NCBI RefSeq assembly: GCF_026213295.1
Contig: NC_079414.1
Location: forward strand, 17,884,980 to 17,948,979
Source of the DNA: Gadus chalcogrammus
Lineage: Eukaryota > Chordata > Actinopteri > Gadiformes > Gadidae
DNA length: 64,000 nt
Reading direction: 5' to 3'
This document shows positions 1 through 10,136 of this stretch, in pieces. Position 1 is the first letter of the stretch. Every line of letters begins with the position of its first letter. The notes beneath the pieces are model-generated. The model was not told where the DNA came from. It saw only the letters and a list, made by a program, of their open reading frames with translations, and did not search any database. A program made the translations under genes and the position numbers.

Positions 1-212
1 CAATTGAGCGCTTACAGATCCCTGCCTCCTGCCCTTGATTGGTCAAAACTAATTTCAAGCCAAAGAAAGTGCAACGTTCACCCGGATTAGAGCTTGCCTG
101 CCATCAGACTTTAAATATTAATCAAAAGACCCAAGGCTTAGATAATAATCTAAAAACCCAAGGCTTAGATAATTGTTTAAAGTCTGATTTGTGAGACTAC
201 ATTGAATCTGAT
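1..212. repeat. Dispersed repeat copy A (unknown family)
   Basis: This segment shares several blocks in the same order with 53617-53766: a block around GCGCTTACAGATCCCT, a block around AAAGAAAGTG followed by AAC and TTC, a GAGCT block, and a final block around AAAGTCTGATTTGT. The two copies are diverged and have indels between the blocks. Copy A also contains a local duplication with a period of about 27 bp (ACCCAAGGCTTAGATAAT at about 129 and again at 156). It is probably a fragment of an old mobile element cut by the window edge. I see no coding capacity or terminal repeats, and the family is not identified. Confidence 0.6.
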
Positions 213-3200
213 ACTTTGAGCATCGGGCCTAGGCACTGCATTCAGACATCTGCCCCTTATCTGGTTCGCTGCATTGAGGTCTAGCTGCGGCACAACAAGT
301 GAAATAAACCCCCATGAAATAGTCCCACTCCTCCAGGACTGTCCATAAGGACCGTCTGTGGAGAGGACGCCAAGCACAACACACAGACATGAATACACAC
401 AGGAATGTTTGCCCGTGTGGACACCCCGGCCCACATGGGTCTGAGCTCATCTTGGCCCAACGCCCGAGCGATAGGATGAGTGTGCACTCTGTCGGGCCAG
501 GGACAGAACGCCGAGTCTATAGACTCACACAGGGAAAGACAATTAAGCGCACAGATTTATTGATATTTCTTTGCAAATACTGATGCATACCTACCTGGCA
601 TCCGTCCGTTAGAGACAGCCTACTGGGTAGTGTGCTGGCGCCTGCCATTCACGATCACCCACACACTACAGCCGTACAGATGGGCTTTGTAGCAGCCTGA
701 ACCTGAACACAAATCCATCATTCTCTCAAACACACACACACAGACACGCACAAGTGCATCTGCCCTGTTCCTACACTCTGCAACTATAGGAAATTACATA
801 ACAGCGCCTTCACTGATTGCAGTAGTCCCGATGACTTGTGGCTTGCAGTGGTTTGAATGACGTAAGGTACAAAACATGCAGACATGCCTCACTACACTGA
901 AGACCTCAAAACATGTTCACGTTAGGGTTCCCATACATGTTTACTTCTTTGGCTCTCCAAGGCTGGTTACAGGGTTTATTAAGAAGGAGTAACTAGGGAT
1001 TATTCAACCGTTGGGCCATTTCACAAAGTACCCAACCCTGCTGGTACAAAGTATTTTTTCCATAGCTGTGGCTTCCCATAATACCACTTCACACTGTGGG
1101 AATAACTGTTTGATGCAGATAGCTTAGACCGACTGCCAGTATCTGCCACTTGTTCCAATTAACACCTAGATATATATGCGGAGAAGTGAGAGGGTAAACA
1201 ATCAAATCTTCCTCAGGATTGGACAAAAAAAATATTCATATCTATAAAATCCTCTATTAGACGCAACAGGGGGGTTGTTTGAGTTTGGGCCAATATCCAG
1301 GACTCTATAACCACCGACTACAGATCCCAGCAGTGATTATTGACATCAGAGGGAAAGAAAAAAGGAAAGGAAAGAGGAGAAGCCACTGGGAGGATTACTG
1401 CAATGCTGTAAAATAGTGCAGCGCTACAACGGATTACGCTTCGACTTTCTCCACAGTGGAAAATCATTACAGCGAAAGGTGGCCGCGCAAGTCATCCACT
1501 CGAATGTTTGAGAATAGGCCTACATCTTTTGAAGAGACTCATCCCCATACACAACACAGACACACACACAAATACACACACAAACTCTCTCACACGCACA
1601 CACACAGGAGCGACAAGGAAGGGAGCCCAGTGGTGACATTATAGCTCTAAATGTGCCTTACGTACCGGGAGACTATAGCTTGAAGACTCCCCTCACCTTC
1701 TGCCCCCCTCCCCATGGGGGACCCAGAATCACCATCTACCTACAGAGTGCTGGAGAGCGGTCAGTGCAATAGAATAATCCCCCTCTGGTTGTGCTGGGGT
1801 GGTCCTCGCGATGAGAGCGACCGATATAATCAGCCAGGACTCGACCCCCTAACCATGTGCATTCATGAGGCCATCATGAAGCATTGGGGGTCACCGTGAC
1901 AACCCAGAAATCTTCACAGTTCCTGTGGTTTAATGTTTTTTTTTTTCTTCTTCTGGTTGTTAGCACAAGGTCAAGGAAAACAGGATTACAGTGAGGGGTG
2001 GAATTCCAGGGCGCCGCATCACTTACAGGCCTTTGAGATTCTCCCGTGAACGGAAAGAGCAGCAGCATCGCTCCCGGCCAGGATTACTGAACAAAGATAA
2101 ACAGGGGGGGGGGGGGTGCGCTCCACACACACACTCACACACGCAACCTACTCCCCCTTGTGACCTTTACTTTTTCGTCATTTAAACCCTTCAGCATTAA
2201 TCCCATCCATCTTTTGCAGTCCTCCGCCTAAACACAAGTGGTGCAAAAGGAGCATTCCCCATTCCTCCCCGTCCAATGCAACCGTTTTCCTCCTTACATC
2301 CATCACGCGTGTGGTTGGGTTGTGCGGCGCGGGCCAAGTCAGCCCCCGCACACTCCTATAGGCTCCATTGTTTCCGAGAGGTGTACTGTGAAGGATAGCA
2401 AACATTCGTCAAGTAGGACTGCGGTGCGGACGAGGCGGGAAAGATATAAGGTAGATGAATGGCCAATAACTGGGAGGAAAATAGGATGATTCATCACCTT
2501 CACCTTCAGGAAGTTAATTAAGGGGCTGAGAATGGAGAAATATTAATGTATTTCTGTTTGCGATGAGCTCTTCTCCATGAGAAGACTTCCTCAGAGCATT
2601 TGATCCAAATAACATAATGAATTGATTTTGAATTACGTCAATGATTTTTCCCAATGTTCCGACCTCCATGTCGGCCAATGTTTTGACTCAAAAAATATAT
2701 GGTACACAAAAACTATTAGTATTTATAGCTCGGTGTAGCAACGAGTAACCCTTGCTCTTCATTCGTGTCTATAGGACCACTCTCGACAACGCAGAACAGC
2801 TGCTTGCGCTACACGGTGTAGCAATGGCCTGGGAACAAACAAGCATGCTGAGGTAACCTTGCCAACCGAAGAGGAAATTCCCCCAACGTGTCCATTCATG
2901 TTAGGATGCAGCGCCTTCACCGTTCTCTCACAATAGCTCTACTATGGTAGCGCGAGCGCACCTTCTGACTGAGGAAGAGAGGGAGCCATCGCTAAGCAAC
3001 GGGAGACCGTGAAGCGGACTTCTATATATACACGCGCCCCTGGACCACGGTGTGCATGTGGGCAGCATGCTGCTGATGCTGGTTGTAAACGCCACACGTA
3101 ATTACACACCACAAACATAGCGTAATCACTGAGTATTGAGCTGAACAAGCCGTTTGAAAAGGTGCGATGAACTGTCAAAGATAAAGCAATGCTAGAATTG

Positions 3201-3479
3201 CTTTTGAATGTTTTTTTTTTTTCCTGTGTGTCTATAAAGATTTCCAGAAAATGTTCTGCATAATGTTGTGTGGCGAGTAAATATGTTTTGATGTTTGCTA
3301 CGTGTATTAAGGAAAACACTTTTAGAATTCTTCGAAGGGCATTTTAAGACGGAATAAAAGGGAACTGTAATCGCTGAAAACATGGACGTGTAAACTGTAT
3401 ATTCCAAGTGTTTTTCTACAGACTCGAGTTTGGCACACACACGGACGAAAAAACTGACGAGGGAAAAGCTTGCAATGAA
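213..3479. other. Intergenic DNA downstream of fbxw7; no gene seen
   Basis: No exon with homology I recognise occurs here on either strand, and the open frames are short and low in complexity. The stretch holds CA-rich patches (about 720-750 and 1556-1607), a 14-base G run near 2104-2117, and a TATA-like CTATATATAC at about 3022-3031 in a locally GC-rich stretch. A plus-strand AATAAA lies at 3353-3358. None of these is tied to a gene model. The 3' end of fbxw7 converges from the right at about 3480. Confidence 0.5.
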
Positions 3480-3495
3480 AAAGAAAAACCCACGT

Positions 3496-3501
3496 TTTAT
3501 T
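3496..3501 (-). terminator. fbxw7: Canonical AATAAA poly(A) signal of fbxw7
   Basis: The plus strand reads TTTATT, so the transcript reads AATAAA within AAGTGCAATAAAACGTGGG. A GU- and U-rich stretch follows within 25 bases. This is the best candidate for the distal cleavage and polyadenylation signal. The segment upstream of it is AU-rich and free of simple repeats, unlike the rest of the 3'UTR, which fits a constrained 3' end. Confidence 0.7.
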
Positions 3502-3505
3502 GCAC
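3498..3505 (-). promoter_or_regulatory. miR-25/32/92/363/367-family 8-mer seed site
   Basis: The sense strand reads GTGCAATA, the 8-mer complement of the miR-92 family seed (AUUGCAC plus A). The match extends upstream as AAGTGCAATA. FBXW7 is an established target of this family in mammals. The site shares four bases with the AATAAA signal. That a functional site exists here is inference from seed match and gene identity. Confidence 0.55.
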
Positions 3506-3774
3506 TTAAGTTATAAGAAAATAAAAATTCTAAGTAAATCAAACAAATACACAATCCCTTTAAGGTTTTTTTACTGTCTGTTCTTTTTTTTGCCAGGCAG
3601 TTTACATGAACCAGAAAAAACAAAAAAAAATGAACAACATCGTAACACCTGCAAAGCAGATGTGATTTCTCAAACCGGACCATAAATTAAACAGAGGGAG
3701 AAAACCAGGTAGAAGATCCAGAGCAAGATTCGTTTTCTTTTTTTCCTTTGTTTAATATACAGTGTTATACCACT

Positions 3775-3782
3775 TTCACAGT
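3775..3782 (-). promoter_or_regulatory. miR-27/128-type 8-mer seed site, distal
   Basis: The sense strand reads ACTGTGAA, the 8-mer match to the miR-27 seed and also compatible with miR-128. FBXW7 is a known miR-27a target in mammals. The site lies about 275 bases upstream of the distal poly(A) signal, so it would be present only in the long 3'UTR form. Confidence 0.5.
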
Positions 3783-4174
3783 TCAGCTCGCCTTGTGATT
3801 CCTGGGGGGGAGGGGGTGGGATGGAGGCCGCTCGCTCTGACTCCCCGAGCGCCTCCCGTTCGCTCGGTCACTGCTCGGCGAGATCACTTGTTGCGTTGGA
3901 GCCGCTCAAAAAAAGCATGTGACACTATAAACCGGCGCGTCCCCGTGAGCACGTAGACTCCTGGCGTTTTGTCTCTATATGCTCGCGATGGCGTCCGCTG
4001 TTTTTGGGATGCGAACTCACCGGGACTTTTGAACCGGTAAAAGAAAAACAAAAACAATCTTTTTCCTTTTTTTCATTTGATCTCTTCTGCCAAGTGCCGT
4101 TTGTAATTTCCCCTCAAGAGCAGGCCGTCAGAGCTCTCGACCCAAGGAATGCGTTTAGGTTTGCCCAGAAACAC

Positions 4175-4206
<32 letters not shown>

Positions 4207-4452
4207 GCACCCACAAACACAAACACGCACGCACACAGACACGCAGCCCTCTTACTCATCACCTCGTCTCGACCTCTCGGCTCTCCTGTCTGTTGGACAT
4301 CCAGCCTCGTGGAGGCACGTTTGGCTCAAGTTTCAGTGGCAAATAAACAAACGAAGAAAACAATGCAAAAAAAACAACAAAAACCCACCAACAAACAAAA
4401 CACAAACAACCCGGGATGGTATCTGTCACGTTTTGTTTTCCTATTTGCTCGT

Positions 4453-4458
4453 TTTATT
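4453..4458 (-). terminator. fbxw7: Possible proximal poly(A) signal
   Basis: The plus strand reads TTTATT inside a T-rich stretch, giving sense AATAAA. Use of this signal would shorten the 3'UTR by about 1 kb. It would remove the distal miR-27-type and miR-92-type sites while keeping the proximal miR-27-type site. Only the hexamer supports it. Confidence 0.3.
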
Positions 4459-4978
4459 TTATATTTTTCTGCATGTCCTCCATGTCTTTTTTAAAAAGTC
4501 CAAACTAAATGAGTTCACCTTGGAATTTCGCCTGGGACTAAAACGTCACAGCAAGTAAAAGTTCAATCCTCTGTTCCGTCCATCTAGCAGCATAAATACA
4601 GTTTGGCCACTGGTAAAAAACAAAAACAAAACAAGAAACACAGTACTTGGGAAGGGGGAGGAGCAGGGAGAGGTGGGGGGCAAGAAGGGGGTGGGGGTAT
4701 TCGGAAAAAAACTCACTTCCTCTGACTTCACTTCCTCTGACCACAGCAGGCCGTCTGAGGAGACGCCTGAACCCTTTTTGAAAATCCTGGACAGCACGTG
4801 TTCATGAGGAGACTGAGCTCCCAAACTTGCGCACCCCCCCCCCCCCGAAAAAAAATTGTGTCAAAAACTATAATAACAGCGGAGTAGGCTCTAATACTGC
4901 CATGCGTTGCCATGGGCAACCGTGAGACTGAGGAAAAGGCTTCCTTTTTCTTATGCTGAACTGAACGTTGAAACGCGA

Positions 4979-4986
4979 TTCACAGT
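4979..4986 (-). promoter_or_regulatory. miR-27/128-type 8-mer seed site, proximal
   Basis: The sense strand reads ACTGTGAA in the context CAACTGTGAATCG. This is the second perfect 8-mer for the same seed in this 3'UTR. It lies upstream of both candidate poly(A) signals. Confidence 0.5.
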
Positions 4987-5893
4987 TGTGTTTTGGTGTG
5001 ATATTATGTGACAAAATAAAAACACAAGGGAGAAAAAAATAAAATAATGTGCGTAAATAAAAACGGAAAAACCCCCAAACGGAACTGGAGTGACAAGTTA
5101 GTGGGCGGGGGCCAACTGTATAACCCCCCAACCCTTCTCCTTAACCTAGTTTTTGAAACAAGAGAGAGTGTGTGTGTGCACCACCTTTCCCCACCAAACA
5201 TATCTGCTCCTAGAATAGTTCCCCTTTCTCAATCTCCTGTGTACCATTTGTTGCTTGTGTGACCTTGTGTGTGACTGTGTTTCTGTCTGTGTGTGTCTGA
5301 CTGTATGTCTGTGCTTGCGTCTGTGTGTGTGTGTGTGTGTCTGTCTGTCAAGCATGGGTGGGGTGGAGGGGAGAGGGAAGGATAGAAAATAATATATCTT
5401 TATACATCTCAGCATCCTGTCTGTCAGCTTTATGTGAAGGAAAGTCTCAGTGAAGCCGTTGACTTCAGAAGAGTCACTCTTCCTCGTCATGCTCCTCCTC
5501 TTCCTCAGGGGGGGGGGTGGGTGGGGGGGAGGAGGAGGGGGGCGTCGACCAATCAGGGCTCCTCCGCCACCTCCCGTGCCGGGTCGACCCCCTCCTCTCT
5601 GATCTCATGCAGGCGAGTGCGGCGGCTTAGATGAGTGGCGGTCAGTGGATGGCAGCTGGGTGGGTCTCCTCCTCAGTTAGGTTGGCCAATAGGAGGACAG
5701 GAAGGGCGGTTCCAACCGGTGGTCTTCCTGGAGGGAACCGGACTGCCGGACAGTAGTGTGGACAGCCTTGGGGGGGGTGGGGGGGTGGGGGGGGGAGAAC
5801 CGGCCGAGGCGAGCTAGTGTCGGGCTAGTGTCGATTTGGGGTGAGCTTTTCAAATCTTCCCAGCATCCCCACTTCACCCTGCCTCGCAGTCCT

Positions 5894-5919
5894 CCCCCCC
5901 CCCCCCCCCCCCCCCCCCC
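5894..5919 (-). repeat. Poly-G run (26) in the 3'UTR sense strand
   Basis: The plus strand has 26 consecutive C at 5894-5919, so the mRNA carries an uninterrupted G26 about 150 bases after the stop codon. Sense C-rich tracts follow at about 5799-5769 and 5541-5508. The run length is probably polymorphic and prone to sequencing error. Confidence 0.85.
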
Positions 5920-6023
5920 ACGCCCCATACACCCTGCTCTGTATTGTGTGTTTGTGTGTGTGCGTTTCCATCCTCCACACGCCCTCCTCCGCCCCCCTGG
6001 GTCTCTTCCTCCCCACTTCTTCG

Positions 6024-6030
<7 letters not shown>

Positions 6031-6060
<30 letters not shown>
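6031..6060 (-). repeat. (CAG)10 tract just after the stop codon
   Basis: The plus strand reads ten CTG units. In the transcript these are ten perfect CAG units starting seven bases after the TGA at 6068-6070, hence in the 3'UTR and not translated as polyglutamine. A read-through product in this frame is not implied. Confidence 0.9.
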
Positions 6061-6062
<2 letters not shown>

Positions 6063-6067
6063 CCGCC

Positions 6068-6336
6068 TCACTTCATGTCCACGTCAAAGTCCAGGACCAG
6101 CAGCTTGGTCTCCTCGGTGCCGTTGCGGCTGCCCACCGCGCACACCAGCTTGGTGTTGGAGGCCCGGATGCGCCACACCACGCCGCCGCTGCCGCCGCTC
6201 TCCAGGGTGACCAGGTTGCGGATGAACTCGCCCGTCTTCAGGTCCCACAGCTTGACGGTGCCGTCGTCCGAGCTGGTGATCACAAAGTTCTTGTTGAACT
6301 GCAGGCACGTCACGGCGCTCTGGTGCTTGTGGGGCC
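6068..6336 (-). CDS. fbxw7: fbxw7 common exon 10 (last coding exon, WD40 blades 7-8, stop)
   Basis: This exon encodes the C-terminus of the F-box/WD repeat protein, alpha residues about 697-785. The first glycine codon is split with the preceding exon. The peptide begins GPHKHQSAVTCLQFNKNF and ends LLVLDFDVDMK before TGA at 6070-6068. It carries the SSDDGTVKLWDLKTGEF WD motif and the closing strand of the propeller. The acceptor is a C-rich tract ending CAG at 6339-6337. Relative to the human protein as I know it, GPN has become GPH. The exon supplies 88 complete codons plus stop, matching the human exon length. The same exon continues as the long 3'UTR. Confidence 0.97.
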
Positions 6337-8353
6337 CTGGGGGGGAGAGAGGCAAAGGGAGGCAAGGTCAGGGAAGGACCACCGCCGCATTCACATGGGT
6401 CATGATGAGGAGAACAATAGGGACGGTAATAATAATAATGATGGTCGTAATAATAATGGCAACAAATGACTACCAGCAATAAAATACACTGAAATTAAAG
6501 CCCATAAAGAAAATAGTAACATAAACTAGAATAACGATGACAATAATGACAACAACAATGACCATGATTTGGTTAGCCCTTACCCTAAACCTGAGCTTAT
6601 TTCTGTATGGATCTAAATGCAAGCGCTATTTTTTTCTACTTTTGGCTACCAAAGGCAAAATGATGCTCCAACATGCAGGTGAGGAAACCGCTGAGTCGTC
6701 AACACCTTGTCTGAGAGAGTGAGTGAGAGAGTGAGAGAGAGAGTGAGAGAGGGGCGATGGGAGGGCGTGGCCAGGTGCGGAGGGGAGAGGAGCAACCGAT
6801 ACTGCAGCTACTACTGCGACGCGGCCATGCTGACACTGCAGGTGTGTTTATTTGTTGCCGTCGGTAACCCAACACCCTAAGACTGGGGAGTGCCGCCGGT
6901 TGTTTTGCCTGCTTGACGAAACTCAAACACACACAACCACAACCACACAACCACCGCCCTCTTTAACACCCCCTGCGTCCCCCAGCCGCTGCATCCTCAT
7001 GAGACCCAAGGGAGTGCAGCTACTCTGATTTCCCTACAGGCGGGGAAATGATATCGGAATATAAATCAATTAAGGCTTCGGCAAACCTAAAGTGCCTGCA
7101 ACACAACCAATGGAAGAGCCACCTCTTTCCATTTAATCCCCTGATTGTGTTTTTCTAGGGAGAAGCACACGGCTGCCAAATTGCAATACAAATGCGGGAT
7201 TGTTCGTTAGCGAGGCTGTTTGTTTCCCTTGTTTCTTCTCCCTTTGCGTTAATTGGAAGGGTTTACAAAACCCCTTTTCCCCGGCTCCACCCCCAGCCCT
7301 CGGGTGGGGGTGGGTGGCTCACGCTCTGAGCGACGGAGGCTGTTTCGGCGGCCTATTGTCTTTATCTAAACACACTAATGAACAGCACACAAATTGCCCG
7401 CTGACCTAATTATGTGACCTACAAAAACTAAAAAGAAAAAAGAACCTCCCCCATCAGCTGCTCTCTCTCTCGCTGTGCCCCGACCCTTCACAACCCCTCT
7501 CTCGCTCTCTTCACAAGAGACACCTCCTCTCCCCTGATCTCCTCCCCCCACCCCCCCCCACCTCACCCTCCAAACCCCATGCCCCCTACCACTCATCCCC
7601 TTCCCTTTCATCCCCCCCCCCCTCGCCTCTCTCGCGGGGGCTTCCCTTTGTGCTGCACGTCCCGGTTTGGGATGGAACAATCGGAATAAATCGTCTAGGG
7701 CTTCCTAACGGGGGCTTTGGAGGGAGCGGGGCGCAGATGTGGGGGGCCATTAGGCGGGCACCGAGGCCCGGGCGGGTAGAGGGGCGGGGTGCGACGGTTC
7801 TGAATCTCAGGCGCTACATTTTGTATCTTTCCTTCTCCATAGATATCCCGCCTGCTCATCTCAGAGATATTGTCTTCCGAATCTTTTCTTTCTTGAGATG
7901 AAACTTCAAGAAAGAATATAAAAGGAAAACCAAAAAATAAATCTAAATTCCCTGCCTGTAAACCAAAATGCATTTCTCCAGTACTGTGAACTACGATGAA
8001 TCCCCGCTAATTGTAACATTTAGAAAATAAAATCGCACCAGGCAATTCAGTGCCTGTATTAGAAGACTCCCCTTCCTGTGCAGCCAAGCGTAGCATTTAA
8101 GCGTGGGCCAGAATAAAAACACAACATCTCCGCCGTTTCGGATCAATGTGTAATTCCCCTCACGCACGGGCCGCTGGTTCTGGAGCCTTCCCCCACGGCC
8201 CGAGCACTGTTCCACCGCTTGGTCGCCCTCCAAGAAAACAAAGCCCTTTTCAAAAACCATTTCTAGCCCAGCCACAAAGCCATCCCCCCCCCCCCCCCTA
8301 CCCAGCCCCGGCCCGGGTCCTGTCGGCTGGCCGGTTCTCTGGGACGGGCTCAC
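6337..8353 (-). other. Intron between common exons 9 and 10
   Basis: A 2.0-kb intron, GTGAGC at the donor and CAG at the acceptor. It holds an AAT/ATG-type simple repeat (about 6421-6480), a GA-rich tract (about 6714-6757), a pyrimidine-rich stretch (about 7445-7630) and a C15 run (8284-8298). I see no exon, RNA gene or element with terminal repeats. Confidence 0.7.
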
Positions 8354-8564
8354 CTTGCAGGGTCTGCAGGCACTGGCCCGTCTTGATGTCCCAGATCTTG
8401 ACGGTGGAGTCGGCGTTGCCGGACACCAGGATGTTGTCCTTGAGCTCCATGCCGCTGGTGAGCGACTGGTGGCCCGTCAGCGTGTGGATGCAGTTCCCCG
8501 TCTCCACGTCCCACACGCGGATGGACGTATCCAGGGAGCCACTCACCACGTGGATGCTGTCAAA
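8354..8564 (-). CDS. fbxw7: fbxw7 common exon 9 (WD40 blades 5-6)
   Basis: This exon encodes alpha residues about 627-696 plus the first base of a split glycine codon. The peptide starts [20 protein letters not shown] and ends [15 protein letters not shown]. It covers two WD motifs (IRVWD and VKIWD) of the eight-bladed propeller that reads phosphodegrons. The donor reads CAAG|GTGAGC. The acceptor is unusual: the tract before the AG at 8566-8565 is a pure UG repeat in the transcript, with no conventional polypyrimidine tract. Human FBXW7 has FDGIHV at the start of this exon, so serine replaces glycine here. The length (211 nt) keeps phase with both neighbours. Confidence 0.97.

Positions 8565-8566
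<2 letters not shown>

Positions 8567-8603
<37 letters not shown>
8567..8603 (-). repeat. (TG)18 tract forming the 3' splice site of exon 9
   Basis: The plus strand is (AC)n. In the sense strand it is (TG)18 running directly into TAG|TTTGAC. It replaces the polypyrimidine tract of the acceptor. Confidence 0.9.
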
Positions 8604-8609
<6 letters not shown>

Positions 8610-9090
8610 CAGGTCAGGTTTTACTGATCATGTTAATAGAACAGCGGGCAGTGGTGGTCACACTTCCACTTCTTAATGTATGCACCTTGATCACCAAGCC
8701 AAATTCCTGGTTGGTGTAAAATCCTTCTTGGCAATTAAATCCTTTCTGATTCTGATTGTACGAGTAACAAGTAGCCAACCACCCACTGACCCACCACACC
8801 CACAGCAGAGAACAGCATGGGGACCGTAGACTGGGGGATGTGTTTACTGTTTGATGGTGACTGATAAAAAAACAAATCGATATCTGATTATCTAACAATA
8901 AGCAACACTGAGACTTCAGTAGTGTAGGTCAGAGACAATATATGTAGTCATTGGACACAATACACAAAATAATTTGTATTTATATTCATAGGCTATAGAT
9001 TGAATTAATAGGAAATTCAAGGTTGGCTGGACAAACAACACCCACAAATAAAACGGTAAACAGTGTAACATCGGAATAATAAATACGCCA

Positions 9091-9347
9091 ACTATCACAG
9101 CCTGTCTTACAACACAATGACAGACAACCTATCAGAGCCCGTCTTACAACACAATGACCGACAAGCTATCACAGCCTGTCTTACAACACAATGACAGACA
9201 ACCTATCAGAGCCTGACTTACTACCCAATGACAGACAACCTATCAGAGCCTGTCTTACAACACAATGACAGACAACCTATCAGAGCCTGACTTACTACCC
9301 AATGACAGACAACCTATCACAGCCTGTCTTACAACACACTGACAGTA
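9091..9347. repeat. 37-bp minisatellite, about seven copies
   Basis: Units start at about 9091, 9128, 9165, 9202, 9239, 9276 and 9313. Each contains CTATCA(C/G)AGCC followed by GTCTTACAACACAATGACAGACA or a variant. Two variant classes occur: units with GTCTTACAACACAATG and units with GACTTACTACCCAATG. Units four and six are the second class, so part of the array repeats as a two-unit (74-bp) block. Confidence 0.9.
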
Positions 9348-10105
9348 CATAGCCTATTGCAGTACACAACCTTTCAACGTGGGAGGTGCAAGGTTGATGG
9401 GACGGGTGGAAAATGCACAGTCATCACCCAGACTGGATCAGGGCACGTCGTCGAGGGCATAGGGGTCATCGCACACTCACACTGTATGTGTGTGTGTGTG
9501 TGTGTGTGCGCTCATGAACGCTGTGTGTGTGCGCAGTTTGGTAGGGGAATTGCATTACGATAAATTAAATAAACCTTTAAAAAGTGCATGGAAGAGAAAG
9601 GGCACTGGGTTAAGAATTGACCCGTAAAATGGCTCGTCTCCAACACAGTCGGATGAACTAAAGTTCCTCTGCTCTAGGAGAGAACACTCAAAGATACAGA
9701 GAGTCAATCTTTTGAGTAAAAAAAGAAAAAGAATAGCGCGGGGCCTTGGGGGTTCGTTCTTCACGGGAACACGGTATTGCACTGCAAGGAATAGACAGAA
9801 CATTCTGGACTACAATAACCACCCAGCGGATTTGTACCATGTTTTGAACAACATTGCGGTGTAGTCCACATTGGCCAGTCCCTTTGAGATAAGACCCTGG
9901 GTGTCCTCATCCATCACCGGCTCACTGAAAGCCACGGCAGGATTTAGGAGAGGAATAGTTCACCGGCCCGTCGATGCCCAAAATCGTTTGGGAAATAATT
10001 GTGTTTACCTCTGTTCCCTCTCCACCGGTGGCTGGTGCTGACTGATGTGACGCATGCACCCGCTGAACTAATGATGAGGCCGACCTAATGGCAGGGAGCA
10101 GGGGT

Positions 10106-10136
<31 letters not shown>
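10106..10136. repeat. Poly-G run (31)
   Basis: Uninterrupted G on the plus strand, hence C in the fbxw7 intron RNA. It lies mid-intron with no obvious link to a splice site. Confidence 0.85.

Larger units (their letters stand above)
3480..6067 (-). other. fbxw7: fbxw7 3' untranslated region (about 2.6 kb)
   Basis: This is the untranslated continuation of the last coding exon, from the base after the TGA stop to the inferred cleavage site. The end is placed 10-20 bases past the sense-strand AATAAA at 3501-3496, which is followed by a GT/T-rich stretch as expected for a downstream element. In sense order it contains (CAG)10, a G26 run, C-rich tracts, a CA-rich stretch (about 5345-5256), a GU-rich stretch (about 4240-4178) and an AU-rich terminal segment. 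MicroRNA seed matches are listed separately. A shorter form could end at the AATAAA at 4458-4453. The exact 3' end is inferred because there is no transcript evidence here. Confidence 0.7.

Noticed and set aside
3022..3358. TATA-like box (3022-3031) and plus-strand AATAAA (3353-3358) as a separate small gene
   Set aside because: There is no open frame or homology between them, and both motifs are common by chance.
3575..3582. Possible miR-223 site in the 3'UTR
   Set aside because: The sense strand reads AACAGACA, one base off the AACTGACA seed match known for FBXW7 in mammals, so it is not a seed site as it stands.
5756..6482. Plus-strand open frames of over 200 codons opposite the last exon
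   Set aside because: They are the complement of conserved fbxw7 coding sequence plus C runs and CTG repeats, and show no known protein features.
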